In this document: positions 44,310 to 53,880 of the stretch, one piece after another
How positions within the stretch are numbered: the stretch's first letter is position 1
Layout of the letters: each line of letters opens with the position of its first letter
NCBI GenBank assembly: GCA_036704825.1
Contig: JAUBSN010000043.1
Coordinates: 1 to 64,000 of the forward strand
Direction: 5' to 3'
DNA: 64,000 nt
Origin: Microcoleus sp036704825
GTDB taxonomy: Bacteria > Cyanobacteriota > Cyanobacteriia > Cyanobacteriales > Microcoleaceae
Made by a program: the position numbers and the translations under genes
Notes under the pieces: generated by a model
The model's database searches: none
What the model saw: only the letters and a program-made list of their open reading frames with translations
What the model was told of the DNA's origin: nothing

Positions 44310-47300
44310 ATGACAAATTCGCAGGAAAACTCAGAACTTGACGGGATTGCCATTATTGGCATGGCCGGCCGCTTTCCCGGCGCTGCCAGTGTCGGTGAAC
44401 TGTGGCAGAATTTGTGCGGCGGGGTGGAGTCCACAACCTTGTTCGGCGACGCGGAACTAGACCCCAGCATTGACCCCAATCTCAGACAAAATCCGAATTA
44501 CGTCAAAGCTAGAGGAATTATTGACGGTGCCGATCGCTTTGACGCAGCATTTTTCGGCGTGAGTACCCGCGAAGCCGAAATTACCGACCCGCAGCAGCGC
44601 GTTTTTTTGGAAATAGCTTGGGCCGCCCTAGAAAATGCAGGCTGCGATCCGAATACCTTCAACGGCTCGATCGGAGTTTACGCCGGCACGGGCAACAATA
44701 CTTATTTTCCCAACAACATCGCCGGACGATCGGACGTAATTTCCCGCGCGGGCGAGTTTCAGGTGATGGTAGCCAACGAAAAAGACTACATTGCTACCCG
44801 CACATCCTACAAGCTGAATCTCAAAGGGCCGAGCGTCAGCGTGCATACCGCTTGCTCTACATCATTAGTTGCAGTTTGTCAAGCTTTTTATGCTTTGATG
44901 AGCTACCAGTGCGACTTAGCCCTGGCCGGCGGGATATCAATTACGGTGCCCCAAAATAGCGGTTATTTGTATCAAGAAGGGGGGATGTTCTCCAGCGACG
45001 GACACTGCAAACCTTTCGACGCCAAGGCTGAAGGAACCGTGTTCGGCAACGCTGCCGGGGCTGTTGTACTCAAGCGTTTGGAAGAAGCGATCGCCGACAG
45101 AGATACCATCTATGCCGTAATTCGCGGAGTCGGGCTCAACAACGACGGGGCAGCCAAAGTCAGCTTTGCCGCACCCAGCGTAGACGGCCAAGCAGACGCG
45201 ATCGCGATGGCGCACGCGATGGCGGACGTAGATCCCGAAACGATATCCTACGTCGAAACCCACGGCACGGCAACCCCCCTGGGCGATCCGATCGAAATAG
45301 AAGCGCTAACTCAGGCTTTTGCCCTGAAAACAGCAGCCAAACAATTTTGCGCGATCGGCTCCGTTAAAAGCAACTTCGGACACACGATCGCCGCGGCGGG
45401 AGTCACAGGGCTGATCAAAACAGCTTTAGCCCTCAAACACCAGCAAATACCCGCCACTCTGCACTTCGAGCAACCGAATCCAGCCATTGATTTTGCCAAC
45501 AGTCCCTTCTACGTCAACGCCGAACTCTCGGAGTGGAAAGCCGGCAAAACGCCCAGAAGAGCGGGTGTCAGTTCGTTTGGTGTCGGCGGTACCAACGCTC
45601 ACGTTGTCCTCGAAGAAGCGCCCGCGCTGGAACCGTCAAGCCCTTCTCGCCCGCGGCAGTTGCTGCTGCTGTCGGCAAAAACAGCATCTGCTTTGGACGC
45701 AGCTACCGCAAATTTGCGATCGCACCTCGCCCAAAACCCGGAGATCGATCTCGCCGATGCTGCTTACACCCTGCAAACCGGGCGGCAAGCCTTCAATTAC
45801 CGGCGCTTCGCTGTTTGCAGCGATCGCGCCGATGCCGTCGAGGTACTCGAATCCCTGCCGCCGCTGCGTACAGCAACCCGCTGCACCGAAGCTAGAAATC
45901 CGGCAGTAATCTTCATGTTTCCGGGACAAGGGTCGCAATACGTCAATATGGGCTTGAATTTGTACGAATCCGAGCCTTTATTCCGCGAAACAGTCGATCG
46001 CTGCGCCGAAATTTTGCAGCCGCACCTCGGACGAGATTTGCGGAAAGTCCTGTATCCCGGCAGCGATGAAACCACAGCAGCCGAATCGCTGCGCCAAACT
46101 TTCTTGACTCAGCCTGCGATATTTACCGTAGAATACGCGCTTTCCAAGCTGTGGCAGAGTTGGGGCGTCACTCCCCAAGGTGCGATCGGGCACAGCATCG
46201 GCGAATTTGTCGCGGCAACGATCGCCGGCGTGTTTTCCCTGGAAGATGCCTTGATGCTGGTGGCAGCGAGAGGGCGCTTGATGCAAGATTTGCCGGGGGG
46301 TTCGATGCTGTCGGTGCGGTTGCCTGCTGCCGAAGTAGAAGGGCGGTTGAGCGCGGATTTGGCAGTGGCGGCGGTGAATGCGCCGGATTTGTGCGTTGTT
46401 TCCGGGCCGACGGAGGCGATCGCACTTTTCCAGCAGCAATTAGAAAGCGAAAGCGTTGTCTGCAAACAACTGCACACTTCCCACGCTTTTCATTCGCCGA
46501 TGGTAGATTCGATCGTCGAACCTTTCGCCGAATATGTCAAAAAAGTGCAGTTGTCAGCGCCAACTATCCCATTTGTTTCTACTGTAACTGCTAGTTGGAT
46601 AACAGCGAAACAAGCAACAGATCCGATGTATTGGGCGCGGCATTTGCGGGCGACAGTGCGTTTTGCCGACGGGATCAAAGAGCTTTGGCAAGATCCGAAC
46701 CGGATACTTTTGGAAGTCGGGCCGAGAACAACGGCTGCTACTTTAGCTCGCAAACAAGCCAAAGATTTGAAAAAACAAGTTGCCATTTCTTCCCTCAGCG
46801 ACAGCCCTGAAAATCAAACTGAATGGGCGGCTTTATTGAGTGCAGCCGGACAACTTTGGCTTTGCGGAGTATCGATCGACTGGCAGAGTTTTTATCAGGA
46901 AGAAACGCGCGATCGCCTTCCCTTGCCGACTTATCCGTTCGAGAGCAAGCGTTTCTGGATCGAACCGAAAGTGGGAGAGGGGGAGATGGGGAGAGGGGGA
47001 GATGGGGAGAGGGGGAGATGGGGAGAGGGGGAGAATTCCCAATTCCCGATGCCAGATTCCCAATTCCCTATTACCACTTCCCAACAATCAACAGTCAACA
47101 GTCAACAGTCAACAGTCAACAATCAATTACCAATGCCAAATTCACAGGTTGAAACCCAAGTAGCAGCGCGCAAATACCGACTGATTCCTGTAATTAAAAA
47201 TATACTCGAAGAAACTTCTGGCGAGGATTTAGGCAGTGTTGATGAGGACTTAACTTTCCTAGAAATGGGTTTGGATTCTCTGTCTTTGACTCAAGTAGCG

Positions 47301-49394
47301 CTAAATTTGCAAAAAGAATTTAGCATCAAAATTACCTTTCGCCAGCTATTAGAAACTGTGCCCACTCTCGGCACTTTATCTGAATTTATCGACGGTGCTC
47401 TGCCGCCGGAGGTTTTGCCGGAAACTCCTGCCGTCCAACAAGCCGCACCCGCACCGGCGATCGCACCGACAGCAGCACCTCCTGCGCCCATTGCCGCTCC
47501 CGTTGCAGTCAGCGCCCCTGTAAATCTGCCCTTACCCAGCCCCGGGCCTCAAATTTTGCATCCCGTACAGTCTGGCAATGTCGAATACCTGATCGGGCAG
47601 CAGTTGCAAATTATGTCGCGACAGCTAGAACTGTTGGGCGGCGCTGGTTCTGTTCCCGCACAGCCGGCACCTGCAGCCAACGGTCAAGTTATGCCGCAGC
47701 AGCCGGCACCCGTTCAACATATCCCTCCATCCCAGACTAACGGCAGCGCGATCGCACCAACCGCAGCACCAACAGCGGAACCAACCGCAGAACCAAAAAA
47801 GGTGTTCGGGGCCGCCGCCCGCATCGACACCTCCGATCGCGACGGATTAACTCCGCAGCAAGCAGCATATCTAGAAACATTTGTCAAGCGATATACGGCG
47901 CGAACTCAGAAATCCAAACAGTACACTCAGACTCACCGCCACCACCTCGCCGATCCGCGGGTAGTTTCGGGGTTTAACCGGACGATGAAAGAGTTGGTTT
48001 ATCCGATCGTGGTTGGGCGATCGTCCGGTTCTAAACTTTGGGATGAAGACGGTAACGAGTACGTGGATTTAACCAACGGTTTCGGGTCGAACTTTTTCGG
48101 ATATTCGCCTGCATTTATTACAGAAGCGATCTCCGCTCAAATGCAGCGCGGGTATGAAATCGGCCCGCAAACACCGCTAGCCGGAGAAGTTGCCGAGCTC
48201 GTGTGCGAGATGACCAAACACGATCGCGCCGCCTTCTGCAACACCGGTTCTGAGGCAGTTTTGGGCGCAATGCGCCTCGCCCGCACCGTCACGGGCAACA
48301 GTACGATCGTCATGTTTACCGGAGACTATCACGGGATTTTCGACGAAGTGATCGTGCGCGGCACCAAAAAACTGCGATCGCTCCCCGCAGCACCGGGCAT
48401 TCCCCAATCGGCCGTTGACAATACCCTAATCCTCGACTACGGCGAACCAGAATCCCAGGAAATCCTCAAAGCGCGGGCGGGCGAGTTCGCAGCCATCATG
48501 GTAGAACCGGTACAAAGTCGCCGTCCCGACTGGCAACCGCGAGAATTCCTCCACGAAGTGCGCCGAATTACCGAACAAGCCGGTTGCGCCTTCATTATGG
48601 ACGAAGTGATTACCGGATTCCGAGTTGCACCGGGCGGCGCCCAAGAATATTTCGGCGTACAAGCGGATATCGGCACCTACGGCAAAGTTGTCGGCGGCGG
48701 GATGCCGATCGGGGTAATCGCGGGCAAATCCGCCTGGATGGACGCTTTAGATGGCGGTTTTTGGCAGTTCGGCGACGACTCGTTCCCGGAAGTTGGCGTC
48801 ACTTATTTTGCAGGGACTTTTGTGCGCCATCCCCTGACTTTAGCAGCCGCCAAGGCATCCCTCGAATATTTGAAGCGCGGCGGGCCTTCATTGCAGCGCG
48901 AACTCAATGCCAAAACCGACAAATTCGTTGCAGAATTGAACGCCATGTTCGATCGAGAGCAAGCACCTTTCACAGTTAAAAACTTCGGTTCCCTGTTCAA
49001 AATCACCTACCCGCAAGATTTTACTCATGGAGAACTGCTGTTTTACTCGCTGCGGGAAAAAGGAATTCACATTTGGGATCACCGCCCGTGTTTTCTGACG
49101 CTAGCGCATTCCGACGCAGATATTGCTTTTGCCAAGGAAGCATTTAAAAACAGCATTGCCGAATTGCAGTCAGCCGGATTTTTTGCCACTCCGTCTGGTG
49201 GGACTGTTCCGGCGATCGACTTCCACAAAAATGGCAATACAAATGGATCGAAATCGTCAATTGCTTTCTCGAACAATTCTCCCGTACCCGGTGCCAAATT
49301 AGGGCGAGATCCTAATGGCAATCCAGCTTGGTACATCGCAGATCCAGAGCGACCGGGAAAACATTTACAAGTAGGAGAGAGTTTGTCAAATTGA
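44310..49394 (+). CDS. Type I PKS module: KS-AT-ACP-aminotransferase
   Basis: 1694 residues. KS 10-440: C182 in VHTACSTSLVAVCQA, VETHGTATPLGDPIE, KSNFGHTIAAAGVTGL. AT 529-835: FMFPGQGSQYVNMG, S629 in GAIGHSIGEFVAATIAG, and HAFHSPMVDS (malonyl-type HAFH). ACP about 954-1030 with S990 in MGLDSLSLTQVAL. After a Pro/Ala-rich linker, a class III aminotransferase at about 1190-1640 with PLP lysine K1459 in IGTYGKVVGGGMPIG. No KR, DH or ER, so the beta-keto group would be transaminated to a beta-amine, as in McyE and MycA type synthases. The tail LGRDPNGNPAWYIADPERPG normally links such an aminotransferase to the next C domain. The AT-ACP linker (about 887-947) is encoded by repeat DNA. Confidence 0.93.
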   Translation: MTNSQENSELDGIAIIGMAGRFPGAASVGELWQNLCGGVESTTLFGDAELDPSIDPNLRQNPNYVKARGIIDGADRFDAAFFGVSTREAEITDPQQRVFLEIAWAALENAGCDPNTFNGSIGVYAGTGNNTYFPNNIAGRSDVISRAGEFQVMVANEKDYIATRTSYKLNLKGPSVSVHTACSTSLVAVCQAFYALMSYQCDLALAGGISITVPQNSGYLYQEGGMFSSDGHCKPFDAKAEGTVFGNAAGAVVLKRLEEAIADRDTIYAVIRGVGLNNDGAAKVSFAAPSVDGQADAIAMAHAMADVDPETISYVETHGTATPLGDPIEIEALTQAFALKTAAKQFCAIGSVKSNFGHTIAAAGVTGLIKTALALKHQQIPATLHFEQPNPAIDFANSPFYVNAELSEWKAGKTPRRAGVSSFGVGGTNAHVVLEEAPALEPSSPSRPRQLLLLSAKTASALDAATANLRSHLAQNPEIDLADAAYTLQTGRQAFNYRRFAVCSDRADAVEVLESLPPLRTATRCTEARNPAVIFMFPGQGSQYVNMGLNLYESEPLFRETVDRCAEILQPHLGRDLRKVLYPGSDETTAAESLRQTFLTQPAIFTVEYALSKLWQSWGVTPQGAIGHSIGEFVAATIAGVFSLEDALMLVAARGRLMQDLPGGSMLSVRLPAAEVEGRLSADLAVAAVNAPDLCVVSGPTEAIALFQQQLESESVVCKQLHTSHAFHSPMVDSIVEPFAEYVKKVQLSAPTIPFVSTVTASWITAKQATDPMYWARHLRATVRFADGIKELWQDPNRILLEVGPRTTAATLARKQAKDLKKQVAISSLSDSPENQTEWAALLSAAGQLWLCGVSIDWQSFYQEETRDRLPLPTYPFESKRFWIEPKVGEGEMGRGGDGERGRWGEGENSQFPMPDSQFPITTSQQSTVNSQQSTVNNQLPMPNSQVETQVAARKYRLIPVIKNILEETSGEDLGSVDEDLTFLEMGLDSLSLTQVALNLQKEFSIKITFRQLLETVPTLGTLSEFIDGALPPEVLPETPAVQQAAPAPAIAPTAAPPAPIAAPVAVSAPVNLPLPSPGPQILHPVQSGNVEYLIGQQLQIMSRQLELLGGAGSVPAQPAPAANGQVMPQQPAPVQHIPPSQTNGSAIAPTAAPTAEPTAEPKKVFGAAARIDTSDRDGLTPQQAAYLETFVKRYTARTQKSKQYTQTHRHHLADPRVVSGFNRTMKELVYPIVVGRSSGSKLWDEDGNEYVDLTNGFGSNFFGYSPAFITEAISAQMQRGYEIGPQTPLAGEVAELVCEMTKHDRAAFCNTGSEAVLGAMRLARTVTGNSTIVMFTGDYHGIFDEVIVRGTKKLRSLPAAPGIPQSAVDNTLILDYGEPESQEILKARAGEFAAIMVEPVQSRRPDWQPREFLHEVRRITEQAGCAFIMDEVITGFRVAPGGAQEYFGVQADIGTYGKVVGGGMPIGVIAGKSAWMDALDGGFWQFGDDSFPEVGVTYFAGTFVRHPLTLAAAKASLEYLKRGGPSLQRELNAKTDKFVAELNAMFDREQAPFTVKNFGSLFKITYPQDFTHGELLFYSLREKGIHIWDHRPCFLTLAHSDADIAFAKEAFKNSIAELQSAGFFATPSGGTVPAIDFHKNGNTNGSKSSIAFSNNSPVPGAKLGRDPNGNPAWYIADPERPGKHLQVGESLSN
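46968..47127 (+). repeat. STRRs inside PKS coding sequence (AT-ACP linker)
   Basis: Two arrays in frame: GGGGAGAGGGGGAGAT units (about 46968-47035) giving GEMGRGGDGERGRWGEGE, and CAACAGT-type heptamers (about 47084-47127) giving SQQSTVNSQQSTVNNQL. The stretch between them is CCCAATTCCC-like, as in intergenic STRRs. All three frames are open through the arrays. They lie between folded domains, where insertion is likely tolerated. Confidence 0.85.
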
Positions 49395-49776
49395 CGGTTA
49401 GGGTTGGTAATTAAATCCTGTAGGGGCAGGTTTTACCAACCGTAATTGCCTAAGAGAAATAATCTCGTAAACCCGCCCCCACCCAATGGTAAATCTCAAT
49501 CTACCTTTAGGGGCGGGTTCACCAACCATAATCGCCACAAATCCCTAATCTCAAAAACCCGCCCCCACCCAACGGTAAATCCTAATTTACTTCTTTAAAA
49601 CCAATCTCCCCTCAAAGACAATTTAATTTATGGCGTTGCTTAATCAGGGTATGAAAAAAATCAGTGGGAAATCGGGAAGCTTTGTGGGCAATGGTTTATA
49701 TGACTTGCATATTGAGCCTTTCATACCGTAAATCAGCAACGCCTAATTTATTTAGTTTCACTACCGTTAATAGCCA
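49395..49776. other. Gap splitting a McyE-like PKS-NRPS, with GC-rich repeats and a MITE
   Basis: 382 bases with no gene. It contains four or more GC-rich dispersed repeat units (GTAGGGGCAGGTTTTACCAA, AAACCCGCCCCCACCCAA) at about 49420-49575 and the MITE at 49632-49743. The adjacent gene ends with a linker and the next begins with a C-domain N-terminus that are contiguous in McyE-like proteins. Confidence 0.75.
49624..49751. mobile_element. 112-bp MITE with 25-bp inverted ends and an 8-bp target duplication
   Basis: Element 49632-49743 opens GGCGTTGCTTAATCAGGGT and ends in its near reverse complement (21 of 25 bases pair, outer 9 exact). It is bounded on both sides by the direct repeat TAATTTAT (49624-49631 and 49744-49751), the mark of transposition. 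No transposase inside; a GGCGTTGC-ended IS elsewhere in the genome must be the source. It sits between the PKS and the second NRPS gene. Confidence 0.88.
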
Positions 49777-52700
49777 ATGAAAACAACCGCAGATTTACAA
49801 CCAAAACTAACCGCTGTAGATTTCGATCCTTTCGCCGGCGGAGAACTTTTTGCTTGCGTACCCGCGACAGAATCGCAGAAAGAAATCTGGATTGCCGTGC
49901 AAATGGGAGACGAGGCAAATTGCGCTTACAACGAGTCGATGTGTCTGCGGTTGCAAGGAAACCTCGACGTTGAATCTCTCCGATTTTCCATTCAGGAATT
50001 GGTGCAGCGGCACGAGGCGCTGCGGACAACATTTAGCCCTGACGGATCGACTCTTTGTATTGCGTCGTCGATGGAGATTGATATTCCTTCGATTGACTTG
50101 TCAATTTTGGACGATCGCGATCGCGAATCGAAATTAGCACATTTGCGCCGTGAAGAAGTCGATCGACCTTTCAATCTAGTGCGCGGGCCGCTGTTTCGCA
50201 GTCAAATTATTAAGCTGCAAGAACAGGAACACATCGTTATTCTCACCGGCCACCACATCATTTGCGATGGCTGGTCTTGGGGCATAATATTCCCGGATTT
50301 GGGAGCAATTTATTCTGCCAGACAGCAAGGGTTAGCTGCGAATCTTCCACAGCCAGAAAGTTTTATAGAATACGCAATTTTACAAGAAGAAAACTCAACA
50401 ATAGCTGAAAATATTGAGGCTGAAAAGTATTGGTTAGAACAGTTTTCAGGCACGATTCCGGTGCTAGATTTACCGACAGACAGAGCGCGACCTGCTTTGA
50501 GAACTTACCAGGGTTCGCGGGAAGATTGGGAACTCAATCCTGATTTGGTTGCTAACCTCAAACGCCTGGGAAAAAAAGCAGGATGCAGTTTTTTTACAAC
50601 TCTCTTTGCTGCATTTGAAGCTTTTATGTACCGCTTGTGCGGGCAAGAAGATTTGGTTGTCGGAATGCCGGCGGCAGGACAACTTGTTGGGGGAAAAGAC
50701 AAGCTTGCGGGACACTGCGTGAGCTTGTTGCCGATCCGCACCCGCATTAACGAGGAACAATCTTTTAGAGATTATTTGCGATCGCGCCGGACGGCAATTT
50801 TAGATGCTCTAGACTGCCAGCAGATTACCTTCGGTACTCTCGTGAAAAAACTAGCAGTGCCGCGGGATTTCAGCCGCATCCCGCTAGTGCCTGTAACTTT
50901 TAATTTGGACGTGCAACTTGCGGAAGAGCAGCTTAATTTTGAAGGTTTTAAGGCTGAAGTCTTCTCGAATCCGAGAACTTGTGAAAATTTTGAATGGGCC
51001 GTCAATGCCAGCGAAACAAAAACCAAACTCGTGCTGGAGTGCCAGTACAATACCAACTTATTTGATGCTGCGACAATCCGCCGCCGCATGGCTGAATTTG
51101 AGGTGCTGTTAGAGGGGATAGTTGCTAATCCAGAGCACCCGCTGAAAAACTTGCCAATTTTGACGGCAGCGGAACGGCAACAGCTATTAGTTGAGTGGAA
51201 CAACACTCACACAAATTATCCCGAATCTGCCTGCATTCACCAACTATTTGAAGTTCAAGCAGAACAAACTCCCGATGCTGTAGCCGTAGTTTTTGGAGAG
51301 CAACAGCTAACCTACCAACAGCTAAATTGTCGCGCCAATCAACTCGCACATTACTTGCAAACTTTGGGGGCCGGCCCGGAAGTTTTAGCGGGCATTTGTT
51401 TGGATCGCTCGATCGATGCGATCGTCTCACTTTTAGCTGTTCTCAAAGCAGGTTCGGCTTACTTGCCCTTAGACCCAGCTTATCCCAAAGAACGGCTGGA
51501 TTTCATGCTTTCAGATGCCCAAATATCGGTGCTTTTGACTCAACAACACCTAGTAGAAAAACTTCCCGAAAACAAAGCAAAAGTAATTTGCCTGGATGCG
51601 GCGCGGGAGGAAATAGAGGCACAAAGTGAGATAAACCCAGCCAGTCTCGCTAATGCAGACAATCTAGCTTATGTCATGTATACTTCCGGTTCGACAGGCA
51701 AGCCCAAAGGCGTTTGCGTCGTCCACCGGGGCGTAGTCCGGTTAGTCAAAGACACTAATTTCGCCAGCCTCACCGCAGCAGAAGTCTTCCTGCAACTGGC
51801 TCCGATTTCCTTCGACGCCTCGACCTTGGAAATTTGGGGAGCGCTGCTCAACGGGGCGCAACTGGCGGTATTTCCTCCCGGCAGCCCGTCTTTGGCAGAG
51901 TTGGGAGAGGCGATTCGCTTATACAAAGTGACAATTTTGTGGCTGACAGCCGGACTGTTTCACTTGATGGTGGACGATCGCATTGAGGATTTAAAGGGTG
52001 TGCGCCAACTGTTGGCAGGCGGCGACGTTTTATCTGTTCCCCACGTCCAGAAGTTGCTGCGAGAAGTTCCAAACTGCAAATTAATTAACGGTTACGGGCC
52101 GACCGAAAATACGACTTTTACTTGCTGCGCGCCGATCGACCCCAGCAGTGAAATTAGCAATTCCGTGCCCATCGGGCGGCCGATCGCCAATACTCAAGTT
52201 TACATACTCGATCGTCACTTGCAGCCAGTGCCGATCGGCGTTCCGGGCGAATTGTATACAGGTGGTGCAGGCTTGGCCAGAGGCTACCTCAACCGCCCGG
52301 ATTTGACGGCCGAAAGGTTCATTCTCAATCCCTTCAACGATTTTAGATTGCCGATTTTAGATTTGAGATTGGGGAATGCCCAAAACCAAGAAGCATCTCA
52401 TAATCCCCAATCAAATCGCCTTTACAAAACAGGGGATTTAGCCCGCTACCTGAATGACGGTAACATCGAGTACCTCGGACGCACTGACAATCAGGTAAAG
52501 ATTCGCGGCTTCCGCATCGAAGTGGGAGAAATTGAGGCAGTGCTCGCCGGACATCCAGATATTGCTCAAGTTGCCATCGCAGTTCAGTTAGATGGTTCGG
52601 GCAACAAATGTCTGGCAGCTTATGCAGTTTCCCGCCCGGGTCAAATTCTCGCAGCCGCTACCCTCCGCAGTTTCCTGCAAGAAAGACTGCCAGACTACAT

Positions 52701-53880
52701 GATACCCGCTGGGTTTGTGTTCCTCGACGCTTTGCCCTTGAACCCCAACGGCAAAGTAGACCGCCGCGCTTTGGCAACTCAAAAGTGGCAATCTAGCGAC
52801 GCTGCGCCCGATGAAACAATTGCTGTTGCCCCGCGCGACCAATTAGAGCTCCAAGTGACAGAAATTTGGCAACAAGTTTTAGGCATCAATTCAACGGGAA
52901 TCAGGGACAATTTCTTTGAGGTGGGAGGACATTCACTGCTAGCAGCGCGCCTGTTAGCTGAAATTGAGAAAGTATTCGACAAAAAGCTGCCGCTGTCTGC
53001 TATTTTCCAATCGCCAACTGTTGAGCAATTGGCTGACATTCTCCGCGAACCGGAATGGTCGTCACCGTCTCCGTCAATGGTGGTGATTCAACCGGGAACC
53101 GGAAGTTACAAACCGCCTCTGTTCTGCATCCACGTACTCGGTAGAGGATTGGAATTTTACCGTCCTTTAATGAATTATATCGATCGATCGCAGCCTGTTT
53201 TGGGACTGTCAACCCAGATTATGGATGAAAAATTGGCTCCCCCCAATCGAGTTGAGGCATTGGCAGCTTATTACATCAAAGAAATGCAAACTTTTCAGCC
53301 GCACGGCCCTTATTTTCTGTTAGGAGTATCTTTTGGGGGGACGGTAGCTTTTGAGATGGCCAGGCAACTTCACGATCTAGGTGAGAAGGTAGCTTTGCTG
53401 GGATTGTTGGACACTTACGGACCGGATGCTTTCACAAATTCGTCTGAGATGAAGCACAGTGAAGGGATAATGAGAATTTTACGTCTCACCCCCGGTGCAT
53501 TTATGAATAAAGCGAAGAGCAATCTGGGCGGAAAAATTGAGAATCTCACTGAGATTCAGTGGAGAATTTTGTGCAATTTGTACCGGGCGATGGGGCGTCC
53601 CCTGCCAATTTATTTGGAAAACTTCACTCACAGGGAATTAAATCATGAGGCATTGAAACATTATGTCGGGGGAGTTTATGCGGGTCGCGCATCTGTTTTC
53701 AAGGCAGTTGAGAGCGCTACGGCGTTTGGTGCCGATAGCCAATTAGGTTGGGGTAGGGTAATTACCGGAGGAATAGAAGTTCACGAGATTCCTAGCGACC
53801 ACCTTGGGATGTTAAAAGAACCTCACGTTCGGATACTGGGGGAAAAATTGCAGGCTGCGGTCGATCGGGCTCAAGGTTAA
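49777..53880 (+). CDS. NRPS module 2: condensation-adenylation-thiolation-thioesterase
   Basis: 1367 residues. C domain about 20-450 (VDFDPFAGGELFACVPATES start, HHIICDGWSW complete HHxxxDG). A domain about 475-985: YTSGSTGKPKGVCV, SFDASTLEIWGALL, NGYGPTENTTF, GELYTGGAGLARGYLNRPDL, LYKTGDLARYLNDGNIEYLG. T domain DNFFEVGGHSLLAARLL with S1053. TE about 1105-1367 with the nucleophile S1185 in LGVSFGGTVAF, D in LLDTYG and H in IPSDHLGML. The specificity positions read D-A-L-W-L-G-G-T-F by hand, near the valine-type DAFWIGGTF. The N-terminus is that of a C domain normally fused behind an aminotransferase domain. Codons about 853-880 derive from repeat DNA. Confidence 0.93.
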   Translation: MKTTADLQPKLTAVDFDPFAGGELFACVPATESQKEIWIAVQMGDEANCAYNESMCLRLQGNLDVESLRFSIQELVQRHEALRTTFSPDGSTLCIASSMEIDIPSIDLSILDDRDRESKLAHLRREEVDRPFNLVRGPLFRSQIIKLQEQEHIVILTGHHIICDGWSWGIIFPDLGAIYSARQQGLAANLPQPESFIEYAILQEENSTIAENIEAEKYWLEQFSGTIPVLDLPTDRARPALRTYQGSREDWELNPDLVANLKRLGKKAGCSFFTTLFAAFEAFMYRLCGQEDLVVGMPAAGQLVGGKDKLAGHCVSLLPIRTRINEEQSFRDYLRSRRTAILDALDCQQITFGTLVKKLAVPRDFSRIPLVPVTFNLDVQLAEEQLNFEGFKAEVFSNPRTCENFEWAVNASETKTKLVLECQYNTNLFDAATIRRRMAEFEVLLEGIVANPEHPLKNLPILTAAERQQLLVEWNNTHTNYPESACIHQLFEVQAEQTPDAVAVVFGEQQLTYQQLNCRANQLAHYLQTLGAGPEVLAGICLDRSIDAIVSLLAVLKAGSAYLPLDPAYPKERLDFMLSDAQISVLLTQQHLVEKLPENKAKVICLDAAREEIEAQSEINPASLANADNLAYVMYTSGSTGKPKGVCVVHRGVVRLVKDTNFASLTAAEVFLQLAPISFDASTLEIWGALLNGAQLAVFPPGSPSLAELGEAIRLYKVTILWLTAGLFHLMVDDRIEDLKGVRQLLAGGDVLSVPHVQKLLREVPNCKLINGYGPTENTTFTCCAPIDPSSEISNSVPIGRPIANTQVYILDRHLQPVPIGVPGELYTGGAGLARGYLNRPDLTAERFILNPFNDFRLPILDLRLGNAQNQEASHNPQSNRLYKTGDLARYLNDGNIEYLGRTDNQVKIRGFRIEVGEIEAVLAGHPDIAQVAIAVQLDGSGNKCLAAYAVSRPGQILAAATLRSFLQERLPDYMIPAGFVFLDALPLNPNGKVDRRALATQKWQSSDAAPDETIAVAPRDQLELQVTEIWQQVLGINSTGIRDNFFEVGGHSLLAARLLAEIEKVFDKKLPLSAIFQSPTVEQLADILREPEWSSPSPSMVVIQPGTGSYKPPLFCIHVLGRGLEFYRPLMNYIDRSQPVLGLSTQIMDEKLAPPNRVEALAAYYIKEMQTFQPHGPYFLLGVSFGGTVAFEMARQLHDLGEKVALLGLLDTYGPDAFTNSSEMKHSEGIMRILRLTPGAFMNKAKSNLGGKIENLTEIQWRILCNLYRAMGRPLPIYLENFTHRELNHEALKHYVGGVYAGRASVFKAVESATAFGADSQLGWGRVITGGIEVHEIPSDHLGMLKEPHVRILGEKLQAAVDRAQG
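52335..52420 (+). repeat. STRR-derived insertion in the NRPS adenylation domain
   Basis: GATTTTAGATTGCCGATTTT and GATTTGAGATTGGGG heptamers, as at 6258 and 16311, lie in frame and encode about 27 extra residues (NDFRLPILDLRLGNAQNQEA and following). They fall between RFILNPF and the conserved LYKTGDLARY, at a variable surface loop of the domain. Confidence 0.8.

Noticed and set aside
44310..49394. KR, MT or DH domain in the PKS
   Set aside because: No GxGxxG KR motif or SAM-binding motif lies between AT and ACP; that interval is repeat-derived linker.
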